Shown here piece after piece: positions 45,201-53,323 of a DNA stretch of 64,000 bases. The stretch is from Anaerolineae bacterium (GTDB lineage Bacteria > Chloroflexota > Anaerolineae > DRVO01). Numbering within the stretch: the stretch's first letter is position 1; every line of letters starts with the position of its first letter. A program made the position numbers and the translations under genes. The stretch spans positions 1 through 64,000 of the forward strand of contig JABLXR010000012.1 of the NCBI GenBank assembly GCA_013178015.1, given 5' to 3'. The notes beneath the pieces were generated by a model that saw only the letters and a list, made by a program, of their open reading frames with translations, was not told the origin of the DNA and did not search any database.

Positions 45201-45355
45201 GCCTCCCAGTTTGAGTCGTCGTGGTCCGCCCGCAGCGCCTCAGGGCACCAGTCCGTCTGCCACCGCACCGGCTCCAGCCGAATGCGGCGACGGTACACCT
45301 GGCCCAGCGTCTCGGCGATGCGCTGCTCCAGCTTGGCGATGGTGAAGCGCTCCAC
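42257..45355 (-). CDS. Alpha-mannosidase, glycoside hydrolase family 38
   Basis: The 1032-residue enzyme has the GH38 catalytic domain (from about residue 230) with GHAHIDVAWLW and the zinc-binding and nucleophile segment LWLPDVFGY, then the middle three-helix domain and the long beta-rich C-terminal part. GH38 hydrolyses terminal alpha-mannose. There is no signal peptide, so it is expected to act in the cytoplasm on imported manno-oligosaccharides. The sugar ABC operon at 48.4-51.9 kb could be a supplier, but the distance and the genes between leave this open. Confidence 0.94.
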   Translation of the reverse strand: MERFTIAKLEQRIAETLGQVYRRRIRLEPVRWQTDWCPEALRADHDDSNWEAVTLPHFWGGRDVAVTIRARFRVPPDWGDQPVALRVELSEGMHVSGPDATAYLDGVPRQGVDVYHKEVLLPPAMRSGEHVLALEAYSGTRPDLHRFGGIELVMIDEDVRGFYYDARVALDSARLLSEDSYERVQIINALEEAIRALDFREPLGEAFGESAKRAREALRERLYDRPGAVDRPEVVGVGHAHIDVAWLWTLLHTRKKTGRTFLTVLRLMEQYPEYRFLQSQPQLYAFFRKDFPEEYEEVKRRVAEGRWEATGAMWLEADLNITGGESLVRQVLFGKRFLRREFGVESELLWLPDVFGYTWALPQIMARSGIKYFMTTKISWNEFNRFPYDTFRWQGLDGTQVLAHFITTPSQSWFATYNGRLTAEEVKGTWDAYQQKRLNASLLHAFGYGDGGGGPSADMLETARRLRNMPGLPRYRIGRADEFFRGLEAVRASAPVWNGELYLEFHRGTYTSQARTKRLNRKAELGLHQAEALAATHHLYGGGYPSEALNRSWQTVLLNQFHDILPGSSIGEVYAESAQQYGRVLETTGQIAEEALGALAGRVRTEQDSVLVYNGLGFERSGVAAVDLPEGSGHIGLTDEDGTPVLVQHLSDGRALASVRGVPAYGWKRLLVTDQLLSGGSPVAAAVGLLESPHLRVQFDEAGRIWSLVDKRRGREVMAQGEKGNRLLLFEDKPLNNDAWNIDVFYEEKMWEVDGPAEVTVIEEGPVRAGLEFRRQFLHSALVQRAYVYADVPRVDFETWVDWHERHLLLKVAFPVAVLSPRATYEIQFGNIERPTHRNTSWDYARFEVPAQRWADLSEGDYGVSLLNDCKYGYDIHDHVMRLSLLKSATSPDPEADQGEHRFTYSLYPHAGDWRPGTLEQAADLNLPLIGRLEAGHSGDLPPTWSLVWASSGNLVVETVKKAEDDDRLVVRVYEAHGRRGNGRLRFGLPIEEAHECNLIEDGEQPVSIDGQELSFHYLPYQIRTFKVRLGS

Positions 45356-45679
45356 CGTACCTCCCTCCGTTCTCGTGTGAGCTGCGACGAATGTTACCCG
45401 CCGGTGTCAATCGTGTCCATGGTGCCCGGTACCGAGCTTCATGCCACCTCGGCCAATATGTAAACTGGCATCTAACCTGCAATACATAACGCTGCTGGTG
45501 GTAGCCGTGGCCACGGCAGCCGCGTCAGCCCGCAGGAGGGCGTGGGCGCCTGGCCAGGGGGGTGTACCGGCCAACGCCTTGCGCGCTACGGGTGAGTCTG
45601 CGCTCAAGCAGAGGACAACCGGCGAGGCGGACACACCGGCCGCCATGACGCAGCACATGAGGGGAAGAAGGAGCCGGGA
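45356..45679. other. Gene-free region upstream of the Xer recombinase
   Basis: This stretch has no convincing gene or RNA. Short frames run through it on both strands but lack family similarity. A weak -10-like TAAACT near 45460 may serve the downstream genes. Confidence 0.4.
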
Positions 45680-46558
45680 ATGCAGAAGGAAGTCGAGCAG
45701 TTTCTGCGCTACCTGAAGGAGCGCAAGAAGTACTCCGACAACACCATCGCGGCCTACCGCAACGACCTGACCCAGTTGAGCGAGTACCTAGCCTCCCGCA
45801 AGATCAGGGAATGGAGCCGGCTCTCCCGGCAGGACATCGTGGCCTTTGGCAACCACCTCAGGGAAAGGGACTACGCCCAGAGCACCATCGCCCGGAAGCT
45901 AGCGAGCATACGGTCCTTCTGCCACTTTCTGACCGGCGGCGGAGTTCTGCCACAGGACCCGGCTCAGGGCTTGGGCTCGCCTCAAGTGGCCCGCCGCACT
46001 CCGCGGACGCTTACCGACCAGGAGATATCGGCTCTCCTCGAGCTGCCCGGCCGCAGCCATACCCCGAAGGGGCGGCGCGACCGCGCTATCCTGGAGTTGC
46101 TGTACGCCACGGGCATGCGCGTCAGCGAACTCACCGCCCTCGATGTGGCCGACGTAGACCTCGATGCTGGCACGGTCTGCTGCGGAAACCGGCCGGCCAC
46201 CCGAAGGGTGGTCGCCCTCGGCCGATCTGCCCGCGAGGCGCTGGGGTCCTACCTGGGTGAGGCGCGCCCGGCTCTGCTAGAAGGACGCAGGGAACAAGCG
46301 CTCTTCGTCAACCACCGCGGCGAGCGGCTCAGCCGGCAGGGTCTGTGGCTGGTCATCAAGCAGTACGCCGACCAACTGGGCCTGAAGGGAAGCATCACGC
46401 CCCACACTCTGCGGCACTCGGCCGCCGCCAACAAGCTGCGACGGGGAGCGAACCTCTCGGAGGTTCAGCAGCTTCTCGGCCACGCCAGCGCCACCAGCAC
46501 CCAGGTCTATGCTCGGATCGCTAGGAGCCACCGCCAGCGGGAACTGAGCGGCGAGTGA
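45680..46558 (+). CDS. xerD: Tyrosine recombinase, XerC/XerD type
   Basis: The 292-residue recombinase has the N-terminal SAM-like DNA-binding domain (KYSDNTIAAYRNDL) and the catalytic domain. Catalytic residues are seen in TGMRVSEL (Arg), HTLRHS (His and Arg), LLGHAS (His) and TQVYARI (Tyr nucleophile). Length suits a chromosome-dimer resolvase rather than a phage integrase. It overlaps a purine nucleoside phosphorylase gene by 4 nt; in Bacillus, xerD also lies next to a PNP gene, which favours XerD. The overall identity as Xer type is firm, C versus D less so. Confidence 0.88.
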   Translation: MQKEVEQFLRYLKERKKYSDNTIAAYRNDLTQLSEYLASRKIREWSRLSRQDIVAFGNHLRERDYAQSTIARKLASIRSFCHFLTGGGVLPQDPAQGLGSPQVARRTPRTLTDQEISALLELPGRSHTPKGRRDRAILELLYATGMRVSELTALDVADVDLDAGTVCCGNRPATRRVVALGRSAREALGSYLGEARPALLEGRREQALFVNHRGERLSRQGLWLVIKQYADQLGLKGSITPHTLRHSAAANKLRRGANLSEVQQLLGHASATSTQVYARIARSHRQRELSGE

Positions 46559-47367
46559 CTCCTGCACCAGACCCGAAAGACTGTCCGCTGTCGGCCGCCC
46601 TGGGCCGTCCAGCCCAGGTAGCCCTCAGCCTGGGAAGTGGGCTGGCCGCGACCGCACGGCACCTGGGCCTGGAGCCGGTGGCTACCTTCGCCGACGTCGG
46701 CCTGCCCCCGGTCGGCGTCGCCGGCCATGAGGGACGGGTGTCCGCGGGACAGGTCTCCGGAGTCGGGGTGGTGGCCTTCGAGGGGCGGCTGCACCTCTAC
46801 GAGGGTCATTCCCTGTCCACCGTCACCGGCTGGGTCCGGCTAGCCCGGTCCGCCGGTGCGAGTGCTTTCGTCCTGACCAATGCCGCCGGCGGTCTGGCTC
46901 CGGGCCTACGTCCGGGAGACCTCATGCTGGTTACCGACCATATCAGTCTGCCCGGCCTGGTTGGGTACCCGGTAGGCCCCGGCACGCCCGACTATCCCTG
47001 GCCGCGCTTCATGGGACAGGACAGGCTATACGATGCCGGGCTGGCCGAGGCGGTGCGTCAGGCAGCGCTGGGACTGGGTCTGCCCTTAGCCGAGGGCGTC
47101 TATGCCATGGTGCACGGCCCCGCCTATGAGACGCCTGCGGAACGTCTGGCCCTGGTGCGCCTGGGCGCCGATGCAGTGGGCATGTCCACTGCCCCCGAAG
47201 CCCTGGCGGCCTTCGCCATCGGAGGCCGGGTGCTGGCCCTCTCGGTCATCACGAACGTGGCCCATGCCCCTGCGCCACCCACACATGAGGAGGTGACTCG
47301 GGTGAGTCAGGCCGCCTCGGAGAAGCTAGCGGCCCTCCTCCGCGCCGTGATGCCGTCCCTCGGCTGA
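46555..47367 (+). CDS. punA: Purine nucleoside phosphorylase (trimeric type)
   Basis: PNP splits purine nucleosides with phosphate. The 270-residue protein has the trimeric-PNP signatures: LSLGSGL near the start, LTNAAGGLAPGLRPGDLMLVTDHI, VYAMVHGPAYETPAE and VGMSTAPEALAA, and ends at the usual length. Its GTG start overlaps the Xer stop codon. In many Firmicutes the PNP gene also follows xerD with a phosphopentomutase gene between; that gene is absent here. Works with Hpt and GuaA on purines. Confidence 0.93.
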   Translation: MTPAPDPKDCPLSAALGRPAQVALSLGSGLAATARHLGLEPVATFADVGLPPVGVAGHEGRVSAGQVSGVGVVAFEGRLHLYEGHSLSTVTGWVRLARSAGASAFVLTNAAGGLAPGLRPGDLMLVTDHISLPGLVGYPVGPGTPDYPWPRFMGQDRLYDAGLAEAVRQAALGLGLPLAEGVYAMVHGPAYETPAERLALVRLGADAVGMSTAPEALAAFAIGGRVLALSVITNVAHAPAPPTHEEVTRVSQAASEKLAALLRAVMPSLG

Positions 47368-47479
47368 GAAGCTCACCAACACCGCCGGTGGGCAGATCCC
47401 ACTCGGTCGCCTGAAGCCCCAGATTGCCCCGGCTGCGAACGGTCGGTTAGACTACCCGCACTCGTCTCGGGTGGTCCCC

Positions 47480-48262
47480 ATGGTCGTATTCATCCGGAGT
47501 GTCTCAGACAACTGGCTCTGGCTGGCCCTGGGCTTGCTCCTCCTGAGCCTCTGGTCGCTCCGGCAGGCTGCCCTCGCTCATCGCGAGTGCCGCTTCTCGA
47601 TCTTCGGCCTGGAGAAGGAGCAAGCGCGTCGGCGCGTCTTCCGCTCCCTTCGGCGGTCCTTCGCGCTCCTCCTGATCATCGGAGGGCTCTATCTGGCCAA
47701 CCTGCATCTGGTGCCCCTCCTGCCCGAGCCCGAGGACCGCAGCGCCGATGCCGCCGCCTTGGTCGTCCCGACTATCACCTCCACACCTACGAGCACCCCC
47801 TGGGTCTCCCAGCCGGCAGTGGCCTGGCCCACCTCTTCGGCAGGAGGCGGAGGCACTCCTACACCCACGCCCACCCGCACGGTGACGCCCACGCCGGAGA
47901 CCACCCCTACACCTACTCCGACGCCCGCGCCTGCGGTTCCATCCACCTCCGGCTGCGGCCATCCCGGGGTCCAGATAACCTCACCATCCCCCGGTGCGAC
48001 CGTATCCGGCGTGGTCACCATCTCGGGGGTAGCCAACATCGAGGGCTTCCAGTTCTACAAAGTGGAGGTGGGCCAGGGCGACAACCCGGCGGCGTGGGCC
48101 GTGATCAGCGACGTGCGCCGGCAACCTGTGGACGGAGGGCAGCTTGAGAGCTGGAACACTGCTCCCTACCCGGCTGGCCCATACTGGCTACGCCTGGTAG
48201 TGGTGGACCAGACGGGCAACTATCCCTCGCCGTGTGCCGTGAGAGTAGTGGTGGCGAAGTAG
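47480..48262 (+). CDS. Membrane protein with Thr/Pro-rich exported region, function unknown
   Basis: The product is about 260 residues. A first hydrophobic helix (about 9-28) is followed by an arginine-rich cytoplasmic loop (QARRRVFRSLRRS), a second helix (about 55-75), a Thr/Pro repeat linker (TPTPTPTRTVTPTPE and on), and a C-terminal Ig-like domain (VQITSPSPGATVSGVVTISGVA). I recognise no enzyme. GTG 47471 is an alternative start. The C-terminal domain is presumed outside. Confidence 0.68.
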   Translation: MVVFIRSVSDNWLWLALGLLLLSLWSLRQAALAHRECRFSIFGLEKEQARRRVFRSLRRSFALLLIIGGLYLANLHLVPLLPEPEDRSADAAALVVPTITSTPTSTPWVSQPAVAWPTSSAGGGGTPTPTPTRTVTPTPETTPTPTPTPAPAVPSTSGCGHPGVQITSPSPGATVSGVVTISGVANIEGFQFYKVEVGQGDNPAAWAVISDVRRQPVDGGQLESWNTAPYPAGPYWLRLVVVDQTGNYPSPCAVRVVVAK

Positions 48263-48289
48263 GGACGGCACCCATGGCCGCCTAACGAT

Positions 48290-48320
48290 CCTGGGGGCGA
48301 ACACGAGGTTCGTCCCCAGG
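48290..48320. terminator. Bidirectional terminator hairpin
   Basis: CCTGGGGGCGAAC at 48290-48302 pairs with GTTCGTCCCCAGG at 48308-48320, with one mismatch-like G-T pair, between convergent genes. Confidence 0.65.
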
Positions 48321-48371
48321 ACGTGCCTATCGTTGCGTCCAGGCTTGGCGCCCCCCTGCGTGGCTGGTGCT

Positions 48372-49268
48372 CTAGCGGCCGGCCAGCCCCGTCAGCGCGA
48401 TGCCCCGCATGAAGTACCTCTGGGCGGAGAAGAAGAGGATAATGACCGGAATCACCATCACGGTGGCTGCGGCCATGATCTGGTTCCACTCCCCGCCGTA
48501 CATCCCCTGCATAGCCCGCAGCCCGATGGCCATGGTGAACTTCTCCCGCGTGTTCAGGTAGATGAGCGGAGCCAGGAACTCATTCCAGTGCGACTGGAAG
48601 GAGAAGATGGCCATGGCCGCGATCACCGGCCCCGACAGGGGCAGCATGACGTTCCACCAGATGCGGAACGAAGAAGCCCCATCCAACCTAGCCGCCTCCT
48701 CCAACTCGTAGGGAAGGCCCATGAAGAACTGGCGGGTCAGGAATATGAAGAAGGCTCCACCTCCGAAGAAGGCGGGCACGGTCAAGGGGAAGAAGGTATC
48801 CACCAGCTTCAGCTGAGACCACAGCAAGTAAGTGGGGATAAGGGTCACGATCCCCGGCAGCATCATCGTGCTGATGCACAGGCCGAAGAAGAAATCGCGC
48901 CCCGGGTAGCGCAGCCGGGCGAAGGAGTAGGCCACGAGCGTGGCCGTGGTCAAGCCGCCGATCATGTTCACGATCACGATGAAGATAGTGTTGATCATGA
49001 AGCGGCCAAAGGGTAGCGCCGGTATCTGGAAGATCTTGACGTAGTTCTCCCACGCCACCGGCTTCGGGATCCACTGGGGAGGGAAGGTGAACTCCTGCCC
49101 GGATACCTTCAGCGAAGTGGACACCAGCCACGCCAGGGGCATCATGAACACGACACACAGCCCCGCGATCACCACGTACATCACCGCTCGGAAGACCAGG
49201 TCTCGGAAGCTGGTTCGCTCCAGCAGACCCGGTTCGCGCCTAATGCTCGCGTCGGTCGCGGTTGCCAA
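48372..49268 (-). CDS. Sugar ABC transporter permease, MalG/UgpE-like
   Basis: The 298-residue permease has six membrane helices and the EAA loop ELEEAARLDGASSFRIWWNVMLP. It is the last gene of the operon and pairs with the permease upstream. The start is a TTG with AGGAGG 6 nt upstream. No ATPase gene follows; CUT1-type systems of this phylum often share an MsmK-like ATPase encoded elsewhere. Confidence 0.92.
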   Translation of the reverse strand: MATATDASIRREPGLLERTSFRDLVFRAVMYVVIAGLCVVFMMPLAWLVSTSLKVSGQEFTFPPQWIPKPVAWENYVKIFQIPALPFGRFMINTIFIVIVNMIGGLTTATLVAYSFARLRYPGRDFFFGLCISTMMLPGIVTLIPTYLLWSQLKLVDTFFPLTVPAFFGGGAFFIFLTRQFFMGLPYELEEAARLDGASSFRIWWNVMLPLSGPVIAAMAIFSFQSHWNEFLAPLIYLNTREKFTMAIGLRAMQGMYGGEWNQIMAAATVMVIPVIILFFSAQRYFMRGIALTGLAGR

Positions 49269-49283
49269 AGCCTACCTCCTTCG

Positions 49284-50231
49284 TCAGGCTCTTGGGGTCT
49301 CGCCCTCGTAGTAGACCCAGACGTCGGCGAGCCGGAACTGAATGAGAGTGAGGGTGAGTATGATCAGAAACAGCACCCAGGCCATGGTGCAGGCGTAGCC
49401 CATGCGCCAGAACTCCCAGGCGTTGCGGTACAGGTACAGCACGTAGAACAGGCTCTCGTCTCGCGGTCCGCCATTAGTGGCGATGAAGGAGGCAGTGAAC
49501 ACCTGGAACGAGCCAATGATCCCCATGATCAAGTTGAAGAAGAGCGTGGGAGAGAGCATCGGGAGGGTGATCTTACGGAACATGGCCACCGCGTTGGCCC
49601 CATCTATCTTGGCTGCCTCGTACAGGTGCTCCGGGATGCCCTGCAGGCCGGCGAGGAAGATGATCATCTGCCCGCCCACGCCCCAGAGGGACATGATGAT
49701 GAAGGTGTTCTTCACCATCTTGGGGTCGTAGAACCAGGCCTGCGAGCTCATGCCCACTCTCCTTAGGAGCGAGTTGGCCAATCCGAACTCCGGGTTGAAT
49801 ATCCACATCCACAGCAGGACGGAGGCTACGGTGGGGACGATGGAGGGCATGTAGAACATGGTTCGGAAGACGTTGATGAACCTGAGTTTCAGATTCATCA
49901 TCAACGCCAGCATCAGGGCTACCGAAAGCTGCAGCGGAACGGCCAGGAAGGTGTAGTAAGCCGTGTTGCTCAGCGACTTGTAGAACAGGCTGTCTATGAG
50001 CAGCCGCTGGTAGTTCCTGGTTCCTACCCATTCGGGTGCCACCACGATCTCGTACCGCATAAACGAGAGCACCAGCGAAGCGATCATGGGCCCTGCGGTG
50101 AACAGCAGGAACCCAACGAGCCAGGGGCTCATAAAAAGGTACCCGTCTGCTACTTCCCGCCAGTGAAGGGTCGAGCCCAGGAAGCGCCTCCGCGGGGCCG
50201 CCTGCCTCACGGCCACGGTCTGTTGGCTCAC
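49284..50231 (-). CDS. Sugar ABC transporter permease, MalF/UgpA-like
   Basis: This CUT1 permease has 315 residues from the chosen GTG at 50231, which has GGGAGG 7 nt upstream; a longer frame from 50276 is possible. It shows FMSPWLVGFLLFTAGPM at the N-terminus and the EAA loop HLYEAAKIDGANAVAMFRKITLP. It lies 15 nt upstream of the second permease. An intercistronic hairpin separates it from the binding-protein gene. Confidence 0.92.
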   Translation of the reverse strand: MSQQTVAVRQAAPRRRFLGSTLHWREVADGYLFMSPWLVGFLLFTAGPMIASLVLSFMRYEIVVAPEWVGTRNYQRLLIDSLFYKSLSNTAYYTFLAVPLQLSVALMLALMMNLKLRFINVFRTMFYMPSIVPTVASVLLWMWIFNPEFGLANSLLRRVGMSSQAWFYDPKMVKNTFIIMSLWGVGGQMIIFLAGLQGIPEHLYEAAKIDGANAVAMFRKITLPMLSPTLFFNLIMGIIGSFQVFTASFIATNGGPRDESLFYVLYLYRNAWEFWRMGYACTMAWVLFLIILTLTLIQFRLADVWVYYEGETPRA

Positions 50232-50282
50232 TACCAGTCCTCCCACCAAATGCATCCGAGCCGACAGCGGCAACACATAGCC

Positions 50283-50329
50283 CCGGTTGAGGGGCTCGGA
50301 GGAAGGTGCCTGCCGATCCCCTCAACCGG
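50283..50329 (-). terminator. Intercistronic hairpin between binding-protein and permease genes
   Basis: CCGGTTGAGGGG at 50283-50294 pairs perfectly with CCCCTCAACCGG at 50318-50329. It lies 7 nt past the stop codon of the binding protein. Hairpins here often keep binding-protein mRNA in excess over permease mRNA, by attenuation or 3' protection. Confidence 0.65.
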
Positions 50330-50335
50330 CTACCA

Positions 50336-51850
50336 CTAGTAGGTGGGCGGAAGTTCGCCCGTCTCCAGGAGCTGGTTGACTCCTGCCGCCATCCGTTTGA
50401 GAGCCTCCGGCACTGTTAGCTCGTCCTTGGTCTTGGGGTTGTAGAGGATATCGTAGTACTTGTTGAGGATCTGCCACATCTCCGCGTGGACCTTGGTGAT
50501 CTGCTCCTGGTTGGCGTACTCCATTGACTGCACGAACACCTCTTCGTGCTCGGGAGTATCCGGCCGGACAAAGGCCTCCGAGTTCGCCACGCTGGGCCTG
50601 GTCGGCATGGCTCGCCCCAGTTGCGTGATGCGGCTCTGGCCGTCGTGGCTCAGCATGTACTTGATGAAACCCCAGGCCGGCTCTCGCTTGAACTCGGGCA
50701 AGATTGTGGGCATCGTCCAGCCATCGAAAGACTGCCGGGTGAGCCGCACACCGTTCGGGTGCCGGGGGAAGTGAAACACGTCCCAGTTGACCGATCGGTT
50801 GCCGTCGGCGTCAGTCGTCGCCCGCCTCACCTGAGGGAAGAACCAGGGCCCAGTCCGCTGCCCGCCGATCCTGCCTGAAACGAACTGATCTATGCCGCTG
50901 ATGCCTACCATGTCCTGACCGGCCAAAGGACAGATGCGGTCCACGTGCATCCAGTTCCAGAAGATCTGGTGTACTTCCACCGACTCTGGAGTATCCAGGG
51001 CGCAGGCGCTCAGGTCCTCAGTCAGGTTGTTCACCCGCCCGCCCGACCAGGTCCACAGGATAGGCAGGCTCCCGGCGCCACCAGGCCAGGGGAATCCACC
51101 CCTCTCCATCGAGCCATCTGGTCTCAGCACCCGAATCGTGTCCATGGCCACGAAGAAGTCGTCAATGCTCCAATTTGCGCCATTGTCCTCCGGGATCTTG
51201 GCCCCAGCGGCCTCCCAGACGTCCAGGTTCAGAAACCAGAGAACCGGACCGCCCTCCGCGGGCATGGCGTAGCGCGTGCCCTGCATGAACCGCTGAGCTT
51301 CCTTGTCCCACTTGAAGTACTCTTGAGTCAGAGGGAAGAAGTCGTCCAGATTGAGCTCAGCAGCGTCCCTTTCCACCAACGGATCCATGTCCATGTACAG
51401 CCCCTTGTCCGCATACTTGGGCAAGGGCTCCTCCTGAATGAACATCACATCCGGAGGATCATTGGCAGCAAACATGGCCTGAATCTTGGTCTCGTACTGC
51501 TGAGGGATGTGCATGGTCACCACCGTCACACCCTCGTTGGCATCCGTGTACTCCTGCGCCAACTGCCGCCACAGCTCGGCCTCATCCGGATCCCCCCAGT
51601 GGCTGTAGCGCAGTATCACTCCCTCCCCCCTCTGCTGGGGCGCCCCCTGCTCTACTACCACCGTCTCCTTGACGACCACCGTCTCCTTCACGATCTGAGG
51701 AGTGCCCTCGACAATCTTGGTGACCTCCTTCTCCACCACCCGCTCGATCACCTGCGGCGTGGGCGTCGCCCCGCAAGCCGACAACACCGCTCCTCCCCCC
51801 ACGCCCAGGCCCAGCAACCCCATGAACCGCCGTCTGCTCAAGTTCGCCAT
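50336..51850 (-). CDS. Sugar ABC transporter substrate-binding lipoprotein
   Basis: The 504-residue protein starts with SRRRFMGLLGL, a twin-arginine-like signal, and a lipobox LSAC, so it should be exported folded and lipidated. A repetitive VVEKEV/VVKETVVV spacer (about 35-70) follows, then a family-1 solute-binding fold with SHWGDPDEAELW, IQAMFAANDPPDVMFI and WGFIKYMLSHDGQ. Substrate is probably an oligosaccharide. I chose ATG 51850 with a GGTGGGAGA site upstream; the longer frame has no signal sequence in front. First gene of the operon. Confidence 0.92.
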   Translation of the reverse strand: MANLSRRRFMGLLGLGVGGGAVLSACGATPTPQVIERVVEKEVTKIVEGTPQIVKETVVVKETVVVEQGAPQQRGEGVILRYSHWGDPDEAELWRQLAQEYTDANEGVTVVTMHIPQQYETKIQAMFAANDPPDVMFIQEEPLPKYADKGLYMDMDPLVERDAAELNLDDFFPLTQEYFKWDKEAQRFMQGTRYAMPAEGGPVLWFLNLDVWEAAGAKIPEDNGANWSIDDFFVAMDTIRVLRPDGSMERGGFPWPGGAGSLPILWTWSGGRVNNLTEDLSACALDTPESVEVHQIFWNWMHVDRICPLAGQDMVGISGIDQFVSGRIGGQRTGPWFFPQVRRATTDADGNRSVNWDVFHFPRHPNGVRLTRQSFDGWTMPTILPEFKREPAWGFIKYMLSHDGQSRITQLGRAMPTRPSVANSEAFVRPDTPEHEEVFVQSMEYANQEQITKVHAEMWQILNKYYDILYNPKTKDELTVPEALKRMAAGVNQLLETGELPPTY

Positions 51851-52102
51851 TCTCCCACCTCCCCTGTCGAAGGCGCCGGCCGTTGGCCGGCCAACTACGG
51901 ATCGGTCTACATCTACGGAGCGCACCCTGCGATACTGGCCACGCAGGGGCACGAAAGCACTATAGCCTAATCTCACCCACGATTCCTGACTTCATTCTGA
52001 CACGGTCTTGACATGCCGAGTACACTCGGGTTGCTGGCCAGAGCGGGCTGCCGTAAGCTCAATGGGTGGTACCGCCCCCTAGCCAGGCCAGAGGTCCATG
52101 GT

Positions 52103-53323
52103 ATGCAGCCAGAAGATCTCAGAAGACAGCCACAGTCGGAACCTCAGGCGCCCGGAGCGGCAGACATCAGAGAGGCGCTCGAGCTGCTCTATGACAACGC
52201 AGCGCTGGCGGGCTGCAGCATGGCCCGCTACTGGCCGGCGATTTCCTCCATCGAATCCCCAACCGACAAGGCTCAGAGCCTCCGCTCCCTCCTCCTCGAT
52301 GCCATCGAGTCCCTCCGCCCTGTTCGCCGGTCGCCGGCCTACTCGCGAGCCGAGCGCGACTATGAGGTGCTTTCTCTCCGCTACGCCTCTGGGCTGAGCA
52401 TGGACCAGATCGCCGCTCAGTTGTGCGTGGGAGAGCGGCAGGTCTACCGAGACTTGCGCCGGGCAGAGGAGAAGCTCACCCAGATCCTCCAGGCGAGTGC
52501 ACCGCCCCAGACCACCGAGACTGTCACTCTCCGCCGGGAGGCCATGCGTCAGGAACTCGCCCTCCTCAGACAGAGTCGCGAGACCGTGGACTGCGTGCAA
52601 GCGCTCCGCGCTGCCGCGGCCGCCGTAGAGCCTTTGGCCCAGAGTCGAGGGATAGATCTAGGGCTGCATCTTCCGCCAGGGCCGCTCTTGGCCCAGTGCA
52701 GTCCGGGCGTGCTGCGGACCACGCTCATCGGGGTGTTGAGCGGCGTGGTCCAATGCGCGTCTGCCGGCCGCGCCTCCGCGGGCCTGGCGCTGGAGGGAAG
52801 ACAGCCAACCTTCTGGACTACCTTCAGCGCTTCTGGCTCCCGGGCCCTGGCGCACCTGGCGGAGGCAGTGGCTTCCGCTCGAGCCCTCGAGTTCGATTCC
52901 TCCCTGTCTGAGTTGTCAGCCGACGAATGGCGGCTGACGGTCTCCCTCCCTCCCCTGTCCCCGCGCCGGGTGTTGGTCGTCGAGGACAACCCCAGCGCCG
53001 CCGGTCTGTACGAACGGTATCTGGACGGAACCGGCTGGCAGGCACTTCGCCTGTCCGACCCGCTCCGGGCAGTGGAGGTGGCCATGACCGAGCGCCTGGA
53101 TGCCATCATCCTAGACATCATGATGCCAAAGGTGGACGGCTGGACGGTGCTGCAGAACCTGCGTCTTACCCCTCAGACTGCCAGCATTCCGATTGTCGTG
53201 TGCTCGGTCATCCATGACCCTGCTCTGGGCGCGGCCCTGGGAGTCAGCGAGTACCTCACCAAGCCGGTGTCCCGTCTCGATCTTCTCTCAGCGCTGGCTC
53301 GCGTTGTTGGTCGCCAGGACTAG
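52103..53323 (+). CDS. Regulator with sigma-70-region-4-like HTH, degenerate ATPase-like middle and C-terminal receiver
   Basis: The 406-residue product has an N-terminal part ending in an HTH of sigma region 4 style (ERDYEVLSLRYASGLSMDQ, VGERQVYRDLRRAEEKL; about 80-130). The middle (about 165-295) recalls a worn histidine-kinase ATPase domain without its glycine boxes. The C-terminal receiver (about 295-400) is canonical: VLVVEDN, Asp in AIILDIMMP and Lys in YLTKPVS. A receiver at the C-terminus of an HTH protein is the reverse of the usual order. AGAGG lies 9 nt before ATG 52103. Its end overlaps the convergent kinase gene by 68 bp. Likely DNA- or polymerase-binding regulator; target unknown. 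Confidence 0.75.
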   Translation: MQPEDLRRQPQSEPQAPGAADIREALELLYDNAALAGCSMARYWPAISSIESPTDKAQSLRSLLLDAIESLRPVRRSPAYSRAERDYEVLSLRYASGLSMDQIAAQLCVGERQVYRDLRRAEEKLTQILQASAPPQTTETVTLRREAMRQELALLRQSRETVDCVQALRAAAAAVEPLAQSRGIDLGLHLPPGPLLAQCSPGVLRTTLIGVLSGVVQCASAGRASAGLALEGRQPTFWTTFSASGSRALAHLAEAVASARALEFDSSLSELSADEWRLTVSLPPLSPRRVLVVEDNPSAAGLYERYLDGTGWQALRLSDPLRAVEVAMTERLDAIILDIMMPKVDGWTVLQNLRLTPQTASIPIVVCSVIHDPALGAALGVSEYLTKPVSRLDLLSALARVVGRQD

